From Mesoaciditoga sp964503355 (GTDB lineage: Bacteria > Thermotogota > Thermotogae > Mesoaciditogales > Mesoaciditogaceae), in contig CAZCZS010000028.1 of NCBI GenBank assembly GCA_964503355.1, forward strand, positions 1-20,566: 20,566 bases of DNA, read 5' to 3'. The first letter of the stretch is position 1. Each line of letters begins with the position of its first letter. The translations under genes and the position numbers were made by a program. Under the pieces are notes generated by a model, which searched no databases, was not told the DNA's origin, and was given only the letters and a program-made list of their open reading frames with translations. Positions 14,788 to 20,566 of the stretch are shown here, piece by piece.

Positions 14788-15504
14788 ATGAAACCAAAGA
14801 AAATTCACAGAGATGCCGCTATTGTGAAGTGGATGGATGGATATCTTGTGAACACGTGTGATTCGGCAGGAGGTATAGGAACTTTAGAAAACGATGTTCT
14901 AAAAGTTGATATCACAATTGTGACCATGGCAACTTTGAAAGTAGCACTGTTCGAAAACATATCACTGGGAGCAAAAATATTGAGTGTGAATATGAGCTTT
15001 GCAAACGATCCATTATACGTGAAAAGGGCAGTTGAAATGGCGAAGAACTTTCTAAAAGTTTTGGATATACCACTGGTGATATCCACGGAAAAGAATTTCT
15101 CGACGACTCAAACCGGAATAGGAGTGGGGGTGATAGGATACGCAAAAAGATTGAAAATCGGTATAGCGGAAGCTGGCGATGGGGTTTACACGATAGGAAT
15201 GCCCATGTTCGGAAATGAAGTTATCGAAAATCAAGAAAACATCTTGGAATTAGAGGATTTAATCGAACTCGTGAATTCAAACTACGTTGGAGAGATCATT
15301 CCAGTTGGTTCAAAAGGAATAGCGTATGAGGCGAAAAATCTCGCCAAAAACAATTCGTTGAAACTCGTTTTAAAAGAGAAAGGATCATGGTTGTACAAAA
15401 GTGCCGGACCGGCAACATGCGCCGTGTTCAGTGCAAAGAGAATTCCAAAATCAAGAAAACCGATAAGGAGGATAGGATGGTTAGAACAAAAACGAGAAAC
15501 ATAA
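14788..15504 (+). CDS. cblS: Alpha-ribazole kinase-like protein (AIR-synthase-related)
   Basis: This 238-residue protein resembles CblS, the ATP-dependent kinase of the PurM/AIR-synthase-related group that makes alpha-ribazole phosphate in Listeria and Geobacillus. Visible family features are CDSAGGIGTLENDVLKVD (24-41) and the Gly-rich GIGVGVIG segment near residue 112. The ATG at 14788 has AAAGGAG about nine bases upstream. The next gene is an ECF-type S-component resembling CblT, the transporter that pairs with CblS, and the stop overlaps it by 28 bases. With cobU and cobS upstream and no cobT in the window, the pair likely supplies the lower ligand from imported alpha-ribazole. Assignment rests on motif memory and context. 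Confidence 0.75.
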   Translation: MKPKKIHRDAAIVKWMDGYLVNTCDSAGGIGTLENDVLKVDITIVTMATLKVALFENISLGAKILSVNMSFANDPLYVKRAVEMAKNFLKVLDIPLVISTEKNFSTTQTGIGVGVIGYAKRLKIGIAEAGDGVYTIGMPMFGNEVIENQENILELEDLIELVNSNYVGEIIPVGSKGIAYEAKNLAKNNSLKLVLKEKGSWLYKSAGPATCAVFSAKRIPKSRKPIRRIGWLEQKRET

Positions 15505-15965
15505 CGTTAATGGGTGTATTGATAGCGTTATCTTTCATAGGATCGTTGATAAAAATTCCTTCTCCCCTTGGAACGATCGGATTCGACTCGGCCGCCGGAT
15601 TTTTCGCCACGCTTTATTTGGGGTATATTCCCGGTTCTATAGTTATCGTACTTGGATATTTGATAATAGCGGCCAGTGCCTCTTTTCCATTAGGTCCTCT
15701 TACAATGGGAGTGGCTTTAGAAATGATGGGAACGGTCATCGCCTTCAGATTTTTTCATCAAAAGAATCCCGCTCTTGGGATCGGTATTGCAACCTTTTTG
15801 AACGGAGTAGCGGCTCCTTTGATAGTCTTGCCACTTGGTGGGTGGGGACTCTACGTCGGACTACTTTTACCTTTAAGCGTCGCGAGTTTTGCAAATGTAT
15901 TCGTGGCGTCTCTTGTTTATATGGCCATCGACAAAATCAAGAGTAAGGAGCTTTCTAGAAGTTAG
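15477..15965 (+). CDS. cblT: ECF transporter S-component, probable alpha-ribazole transporter
   Basis: This 162-residue membrane protein has five to six hydrophobic helices and the short size typical of ECF substrate-capture subunits. The N-terminal helix begins ITLMGVLIALSFIGSLIKIP, and FDSAAGFFATLYLGYIPGS resembles vitamin-type S-components. ATG at 15477 is chosen because AAGGAGG sits five to ten bases before it, although this start lies inside the cblS 3' end. Linkage to cblS and a cobalamin riboswitch points to alpha-ribazole as substrate. The shared ECF energising module (two ATPases and the T-component) is not in the window. Confidence 0.75.
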   Translation: MVRTKTRNITLMGVLIALSFIGSLIKIPSPLGTIGFDSAAGFFATLYLGYIPGSIVIVLGYLIIAASASFPLGPLTMGVALEMMGTVIAFRFFHQKNPALGIGIATFLNGVAAPLIVLPLGGWGLYVGLLLPLSVASFANVFVASLVYMAIDKIKSKELSRS

Positions 15966-15977
15966 ATTCCAATTGGT

Positions 15978-16030
15978 GATTTCATGAAAACGAACTGAAG
16001 TGCACGTTTTTTTTCGTTTTGACTGAAATC
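15978..16030 (+). other. Large imperfect hairpin before cobQ
   Basis: GATTTCA (15978-15984) pairs with TGAAATC (16024-16030), and inside it AAAACGAA (15987-15994) pairs with TTCGTTTT (16013-16020), separated by a small internal loop and closed by an 18-base loop. An alternative pairing of AAAACG (15987-15992) with CGTTTT (16005-16010) is followed by T's and would resemble a terminator. The two folds exclude each other, so this may be an attenuator or a stability element. Confidence 0.45.
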
Positions 16031-16053
16031 ATAACGTTGAAAGGAAGGCAAGA

Positions 16054-17502
16054 ATGACCGCTAAAGTTGTGATGATACAAGGAACTTCATCTGGGGTGGG
16101 TAAATCGCTCATCACCATGGCGTTGTGCAGATATTTTCGCAAAAAAGGTCTGAAAGTTTCACCGTTCAAGAGTCAAAACATGTCGTTAAATTCGGCTGTA
16201 AGTATTGAAGGTGGTGAAATATCAAGGGCACAATATCTTCAAGCGATAGCCTGTGAAACACCACCTTCTGTTAGAATGAATCCAATACTTCTCAAGCCTG
16301 ATGGTAGGATGACCCAGGTGATCGTCAGGGGAGTTGTTCGTGGTATCGTTTCACCGGGTGACTACATGAGCGACGACAAAAACGAACTTTTGAATATGGC
16401 TTTAGAAGATCTTGAATTTCTTATAGAAAAGAACGATGTAGTTGTTGTGGAAGGAGCTGGAAGTCCTGTAGAAATGAATTTAAAAGATAGAGATATCTCC
16501 AACATGAAGATCGCAAAAGCGTTTGAAATTCCGGTGATACTCGTTGCGGACATCGAAAAAGGTGGTTCTTTTGCCCAAGTGGTTGGAACCATGGAACTTC
16601 TCGAACAAGATGAAAGAAAACTCGTCATCGGCTACATTCTTAACAAATTCAGAGGTGATCCCTCTCTTCTTGGGAAATACCCCTCGTCGCTTGCCAAAAA
16701 ATATTCCTTCGATTTTTTTGGCACAATGCCCTATGTAAAACACAAACTTCCCCAAGAGGATTCCATGATCGAATGGAAAGGCCCTAAATCTAAAGAGGAT
16801 CTCTTGATAGAAGTGATCAAATTTCCGCATATTTCAAATTTTGATGATCTCGATCCGCTTTCTTGGAACTCAACCATGCGATTTGTAGACAAGGGCCCCC
16901 TAATCGCTGATATCGTGATTCTACCAGGAACGAAAAACACCATCTCCGACTACGAATGGATGGTGAAAAGAGGGCTGGGAGAAGAGATAAAAAAAGCGCT
17001 AAGACACGGAAGCACGATCATAGGAATATGCGGAGGATATCAGATGTTGGGAGAAGAAATGGAGGAAAATGGGAAGAAGATCAGAGGATTGGGACTTCTT
17101 CATGTTAAGACACATTTCGATCCAATGAAAATCGTATCAAAGATTAGGGGTATCACAACAGTCGGAAACGAAAAATTCGAAATAGAGGGGTATGAGATTC
17201 ATCACGGTGTGAGTGTTAGAAAAAGTTCGTCTATTCCGTTCGCAACTGTTTTAGAATCTAACTCCAAAAAGGTAAAACGATTTGATGGCGCAATTGAAGG
17301 AAGAGTCATGGGAACGTACTTTCATGGTCTTTTTCAAAATTTTGATTTTACGGAAGCTTTTCTGAATTCAATAAGAGTGAGAAAGAAGCTTGCACCGAAA
17401 AAGATCGAGAAATGGACAATTTTTGAAGAAATAGACAGATTTACACGTTTTTTTGAAAAGAATGTGGATGTTTCCAAAATCGAAAGGAAGATTGGACTTT
17501 GA
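16054..17502 (+). CDS. cobQ: Cobyric acid synthase (glutamine amidotransferase)
   Basis: This 482-residue enzyme (CobQ/CbiP) uses ATP and glutamine to amidate the b, d, e and g side chains of adenosylcobyrinate a,c-diamide. The P-loop-like GTSSGVGKS (10-18) starts the synthetase domain, VVEGAGSPVEMNL follows near residue 135, and the class-I-type glutaminase domain has the nucleophile Cys326 in GICGGYQMLG and His424 in GTYFHGLF. The length is usual for the family. ATG at 16054 follows AAGGAAGG. The cbiB gene overlaps its stop. Its presence implies that corrinoid intermediates earlier than cobinamide are made or imported; the a,c-diamide synthase CbiA is not in the window. Confidence 0.95.
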   Translation: MTAKVVMIQGTSSGVGKSLITMALCRYFRKKGLKVSPFKSQNMSLNSAVSIEGGEISRAQYLQAIACETPPSVRMNPILLKPDGRMTQVIVRGVVRGIVSPGDYMSDDKNELLNMALEDLEFLIEKNDVVVVEGAGSPVEMNLKDRDISNMKIAKAFEIPVILVADIEKGGSFAQVVGTMELLEQDERKLVIGYILNKFRGDPSLLGKYPSSLAKKYSFDFFGTMPYVKHKLPQEDSMIEWKGPKSKEDLLIEVIKFPHISNFDDLDPLSWNSTMRFVDKGPLIADIVILPGTKNTISDYEWMVKRGLGEEIKKALRHGSTIIGICGGYQMLGEEMEENGKKIRGLGLLHVKTHFDPMKIVSKIRGITTVGNEKFEIEGYEIHHGVSVRKSSSIPFATVLESNSKKVKRFDGAIEGRVMGTYFHGLFQNFDFTEAFLNSIRVRKKLAPKKIEKWTIFEEIDRFTRFFEKNVDVSKIERKIGL

Positions 17503-18371
17503 GCCTCTTCAATCCCAACATCATCGTTTTCGTCGGGGCAATTGTCATCGACTTGGTGTTTGGGGAATGGCCGAACGTCGTTCACCCTGTCGTGTGGATG
17601 GGAAAAATAGTCAAACTTTTCGATGCTTACTCCAGCTACAAGAGCGTGAGATTTTCGCTGGGATTGCTACTTTTAGCGGCAGATCTTGCGGTGTGGCTTT
17701 CGATCGCCTTTTTTGCCACGTCAACGAAGACACTTATCGGCATAACACTTCAACTCTTCCTTTTCAAGTCTACTTTTTCGATAAGGGCCCTGTACGAACA
17801 TGTGGCTAAATGCTCTTCGAAAGACATCGAACAAATGAGAAAATCCGTTTCGATGATTGTAAGCAGAGACGTATCAAAACTTGACAGACCACACCTTATT
17901 TCCGCGGCACTTGAGAGTTTATCGGAAAACACATCAGATTCCATTACCGGCCCATTTTTCTACTACGCGTTATTCGGACTTGGAGGGGCTGTTATCTACA
18001 GGGTTGTCAACACGTTAGATGCTGTTGTTGGTTACAGAACGAAAGAATTTGAGTGGTTTGGAAAACCTTCGGCGAGAGCGGACGATGTTCTCAACTTCAT
18101 TCCAGCGAGGATAACCGCCCTCATATTCATCGTGCTTTCACCGCAGAGGGCCTTCAAATCGGTGGAAAGATATGGTTCCCTGAAGATCAACGCTACGTAT
18201 CCAATGAGTGCACTTAGCGGTGTTTTGAATGTTTGGTTTGAGAAAAAGGGAGTTTACCGTTTCGAGGGTAAAGAACCAACGTTAACGGATATTTCGCGTG
18301 GATTGAAAGCGGAGCTCTTTGTCGTTTCAATCTTGATACTCGTATTTTTGTCGATCGTGATGGTGAGATAA
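17499..18371 (+). CDS. cbiB: Adenosylcobinamide-phosphate synthase
   Basis: This 290-residue membrane protein condenses adenosylcobyric acid with (R)-1-aminopropan-2-ol phosphate. Characteristic parts are the N-terminal DLVFGEWPNVVHPVVWMGK, SENTSDSITGPFFYYALFG near residue 145, and GYRTKEFEWFGKPSARADDV near residue 180. Several hydrophobic helices surround them, and the protein ends in one. TTG at 17499 overlaps the cobQ stop as TTGA, with AAGGAAG about nine bases upstream. Neighbouring genes supply both substrates: CobQ makes cobyric acid and the CobD-type enzyme makes aminopropanol phosphate. In some nomenclatures this gene is called cobD, which should not be confused with the next gene. 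Confidence 0.93.
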   Translation: MSLFNPNIIVFVGAIVIDLVFGEWPNVVHPVVWMGKIVKLFDAYSSYKSVRFSLGLLLLAADLAVWLSIAFFATSTKTLIGITLQLFLFKSTFSIRALYEHVAKCSSKDIEQMRKSVSMIVSRDVSKLDRPHLISAALESLSENTSDSITGPFFYYALFGLGGAVIYRVVNTLDAVVGYRTKEFEWFGKPSARADDVLNFIPARITALIFIVLSPQRAFKSVERYGSLKINATYPMSALSGVLNVWFEKKGVYRFEGKEPTLTDISRGLKAELFVVSILILVFLSIVMVR

Positions 18372-19357
18372 TGGAACTTCACGGAGGAACACCGAGAGAA
18401 GATCTTGTAGATTTTTCGATATCGATAAATCCTTATGCGCCTGCGTGGAAAGGGAAATTCATTTCGGCATGTGATAAATCTCTATCGCGGTACAATCATG
18501 TTGAATGGATTGAGGAAAAATTCAAAAAAATTTACGGAGAAGATACCGTCATTCTTGCTGGTGCAACTGAAGCCTTCCACATAATCGGATTCACCTTTAT
18601 GGATGAGGCAGATGTTGTAATTCCAGTTCCATCTTACGGAGAGCTGAAAAGGGTGGCCACGTTCAGAGCATCAAAAATCCATCTCATTCGAAATTCATTG
18701 TCCAACGCCTTTGAACTTTCAAGAAAACTCGCTTTGAATGGAAGAAAGACCGTTTTGATCTTTTCAAATCCAAACAATCCCACAGGACTCTGCGCACCGG
18801 CTGAAACGAAAAAATGGATCGAAGATGTGGAAAACGTAGGAGTTACCGTTGTTGTAGATGAAGCTTTTATGGATTTTGTCAAAGAACCATTTGAAATTGG
18901 TACTTCGAGAACTATAAAAATTCACAGCTTTACGAAATCGTATGGTATGCCGGGAATAAGGATTGGATATGTGGAAGTTGAAAATTCTAAATGGCGGGAA
19001 GAATTTTTGAAGTACAGAATGCCCTGGGGAATAGGTGCATGCGGCTACGAATTTATAAAATTCCTTGTTGAAGATGATAAAGATCATCTCAAAAGGACCA
19101 TGCCATTGATATGGAAAGAACGCGAAAGATTTCTGAAGCTCGGCATGAAAACGGATGCTAATTTCGGCACGTTAAAAGTTGAAAACGCGAAAAAAATTCA
19201 AAAAGAACTTGATGCCTTAGGAATACACGTTAGAAATTGTGAATCTTTCGGACTCGAGCAAACGATAAGAATTGCGATAAGAACGAAAAGGGAAAATGAC
19301 ATGCTATTTGAAGCTCTACAAAAAGTTGGTTTTTTTCGAAAGGGTGATCGATTTTGA
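18371..19357 (+). CDS. cobD: L-threonine-O-3-phosphate decarboxylase-like PLP enzyme
   Basis: This 328-residue fold-type I PLP protein resembles Salmonella CobD and histidinol-phosphate aminotransferase. It has the N-terminal HGGTPREDLVDFSISINP of CobD-like proteins, SNPNNPTG (132-139), the cofactor-binding Asp163 in VVDEAFMDF, and the Schiff-base Lys189 in SFTKSYGMPGIRIGY. CobD decarboxylates threonine phosphate to the aminopropanol phosphate used by CbiB, and the one-base overlap with cbiB supports that role over histidine synthesis. It is shorter than the usual 355-365 residues. No threonine kinase (PduX or similar) is recognised nearby, so threonine phosphate must come from a gene elsewhere or from an unrecognised activity. 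Confidence 0.87.
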   Translation: MELHGGTPREDLVDFSISINPYAPAWKGKFISACDKSLSRYNHVEWIEEKFKKIYGEDTVILAGATEAFHIIGFTFMDEADVVIPVPSYGELKRVATFRASKIHLIRNSLSNAFELSRKLALNGRKTVLIFSNPNNPTGLCAPAETKKWIEDVENVGVTVVVDEAFMDFVKEPFEIGTSRTIKIHSFTKSYGMPGIRIGYVEVENSKWREEFLKYRMPWGIGACGYEFIKFLVEDDKDHLKRTMPLIWKERERFLKLGMKTDANFGTLKVENAKKIQKELDALGIHVRNCESFGLEQTIRIAIRTKRENDMLFEALQKVGFFRKGDRF

Positions 19358-20004
19358 AAGGTATAGCATTTTTCTCAGGCGGAAAAGACGGTTTATATGC
19401 CGTTTACCTCGCTCAAAAATCTGGAATAGATATCCCGTATCTTTTACTTTTAAAGACAACTTTTGGTACATCACCGCATTACGAAAACATCGAAAGCCTT
19501 AAAACGCTGGCAGATTCGATGAAAAAAGAACTTTTGATATTCGATATGAAGAAGGGAAATGATGAACTTGGCAAATTCATAGCTTCTCTGAACGTCTCTT
19601 TTATCGTAGGTGGGGATATCTTCCTTGAAGAACATTTCAATTGGGTAAATCGTCTCGCTCAAAGTGCAGACGTCGTAGCTTTAGAACCGATTTACGGTAA
19701 AAAAAGCATGAATCTTGCAGAGGATATGGTAAAAGATGGTTTTGAATATTCTATAATTGCCGTTGACACTTCCAAGTTTGAGAAAGATTGGCTGGGTTAC
19801 AAATTCGAATCTTATGATGACGTTAAGAAATTCGCATTTGAAAATCCAAATGTCGATCCATTGGGAGAAAGAGGAGAATTTCACACAGTGGTTTTGAAGT
19901 CGCCACTTTTTGAAGATTCATTTGTGATGAGAAATCCCGTTTTTGTGAAAAGCGAAAAATACGATTATTTCAGATTCTCTCTTGAAAAAGAAAACGTTGT
20001 TTGA
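19354..20004 (+). CDS. Dph6-like PP-loop ATP pyrophosphatase in the cobalamin operon
   Basis: This 216-residue protein belongs to the diphthamide-synthase-like ATP-binding family (PP-loop; archaeal MJ0570 type). It has the PP-loop SGGKDG (8-13), GGDIFLEEH, LEPIYGKKSMNL, and the signature NVDPLGERGEFHTVV near residue 165. Eukaryotic Dph6 adenylates a carboxylate and amidates it with ammonia. Bacteria lack diphthamide, so another substrate is expected. TTG at 19354 overlaps the cobD stop as TTGA with AAAGGGTGA upstream, so it is translated with the cobalamin genes. An amide-forming or amide-related step on a corrinoid or its precursors is a reasonable hypothesis, but not shown by the sequence. 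Confidence 0.85.
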   Translation: MKGIAFFSGGKDGLYAVYLAQKSGIDIPYLLLLKTTFGTSPHYENIESLKTLADSMKKELLIFDMKKGNDELGKFIASLNVSFIVGGDIFLEEHFNWVNRLAQSADVVALEPIYGKKSMNLAEDMVKDGFEYSIIAVDTSKFEKDWLGYKFESYDDVKKFAFENPNVDPLGERGEFHTVVLKSPLFEDSFVMRNPVFVKSEKYDYFRFSLEKENVV

Positions 20005-20038
20005 CGGTTCTTGATGAGAAAATTGAAGGAGAATATTC

Positions 20039-20239
20039 ATGAAAAAAACGTGCAAATGGTACCCCGTTTGTCCCATGAGGAGATTTTACGAAGCCAATAG
20101 AATAGACGAAAAGTGGGTAAAAAATTACTGCATGGGAAATTGGAAAGCTTGTGTTAGATATCAAATGGAAGAGAAGGGGGAATACCATCCTGATTGGATG
20201 TTGCCGGATGGAAGCTTGGACGAGAGTTTAAAATCTTGA
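20039..20239 (+). CDS. Small four-cysteine protein of unknown function
   Basis: This 66-residue protein has Cys5 and Cys11 (CKWYPVC) and Cys31 and Cys38 (CMGNWKAC), followed by CVRYQMEEKGEYHPDWMLPDG. Four cysteines in two pairs suggest a bound iron-sulphur cluster or zinc. I recall similar small proteins being labelled uracil-DNA glycosylase in databases, but this one is far too short for a glycosylase domain and that label should not be trusted. ATG at 20039 has GAAGGAGA about six bases upstream, a good site that supports real translation. It lies 34 bases after the PP-loop gene and is probably the last gene of the cobalamin operon. Confidence 0.75.
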   Translation: MKKTCKWYPVCPMRRFYEANRIDEKWVKNYCMGNWKACVRYQMEEKGEYHPDWMLPDGSLDESLKS

Positions 20240-20566
20240 CGTTTAAATTGAATTTTGGCGATTGGGAAACGTAGATCAAAAAACGTTTCGAATCTATTTT
20301 TGTAAGTAGTCCGTGGGGATCGAGTAAATTTTTTCACTTCACTCATGTTGTGCACGAAAGTAACGAAAAAAGATTGGGATGTAACAAAGGTCATTGAAAA
20401 AGGCATAAAGATTGAAAAACCGACAACACCTCGTGTAAAATTAATTTGAACACACTAACTTTAACGTTTTAAACCTCCCTTGAAGTTTTCATCAAGGCAT
20501 ATGAGCTCGCTATCCAAAAGTTCACAAAAGTGAGGCTGTAAGACACAGGATGTGTCGAAAAAGCGA
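20240..20566. other. Right-end stretch without a supportable gene
   Basis: Apart from the weak hairpin at 20266-20289 I find no gene here. Three short open stretches exist: a 34-codon + frame from ATG at 20345 to the stop at 20447-20449 with no ribosome-binding site; a + frame ending at 20539-20541; and a minus-strand frame open from the right edge to a stop at 20461-20463 that could be the end of a converging gene. None can be confirmed without the sequence beyond the window. Confidence 0.4.
20266..20289 (+). terminator. Possible weak terminator after the cobalamin operon
   Basis: GAAACGT (20266-20272) and ACGTTTC (20283-20289) form a 7-bp stem with a 10-base loop, followed shortly by CTATTTTTG. 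The T-run is displaced by several bases, so the call is tentative. It is the only terminator-like structure I see after the last operon gene. Confidence 0.35.

Noticed and set aside
1..20566. CRISPR arrays, insertion sequences, tRNA or rRNA genes
   Set aside because: I saw no regularly spaced direct repeats, transposase motifs, terminal inverted repeats or tRNA-like cloverleaf sequences in reading the window.

Overview
The window is a gene-dense stretch of bacterial DNA at roughly 40% GC, with nearly every gene on the + strand. Junctions are tight (ATGA, TGATG and TTGA overlaps), Shine-Dalgarno sites are strong, and TTG and GTG starts are frequent (TTG at 381, 8373, 13400, 17499 and 19354; GTG at 5109, 10280 and 12216). 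Lys/Glu-rich proteins, sugar ABC importers encoded without an ATPase, GH130 enzymes and tandem peptide-binding proteins fit a thermophilic member of the Thermotogota best. That placement is an inference, and I cannot name a genus.

Region 1 (1-5029) is a beta-mannoside uptake and degradation locus. It holds the 3' end of a sugar-binding protein, two MalF/MalG-type permeases, and three very different GH130 proteins: a cytoplasmic canonical phosphorylase type, an exported type that has lost the presumed phosphate-binding residues, and a divergent cytoplasmic type. A perfect 26-bp palindrome separates the binding-protein gene from the permeases.

Region 2 (5046-12192) is a sigma-54 regulatory unit. 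An enhancer-binding protein gene has its own sigma-A-like promoter. It is followed by a near-consensus -24/-12 promoter that drives an isoaspartyl dipeptidase and two tandem family-5 peptide-binding proteins, and the unit ends at a good intrinsic terminator. The likely role is inducible uptake and hydrolysis of isoaspartyl or other small peptides. The transporter membrane and ATPase subunits are not in the window.

Region 3 (12216-13007) is a single Nif3-like dinuclear metal protein gene.

Region 4 (13103-20239) is a cobalamin operon. A consensus sigma-A promoter, a cobalamin riboswitch and a terminator precede cobU, cobS, cblS and cblT (alpha-ribazole kinase and transporter), cobQ/cbiP, cbiB, a CobD-type aminotransferase-fold enzyme, a Dph6-like PP-loop ATPase and a 66-residue four-cysteine protein. 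The set covers cobyrate amidation, aminopropanol attachment, nucleotide-loop activation and joining. The lower ligand appears to come from imported alpha-ribazole, since no CobT is seen. The last two genes are the least explained and the best candidates for new corrinoid-related functions.

The right end (20240-20566) holds a possible weak terminator and no gene I can support.
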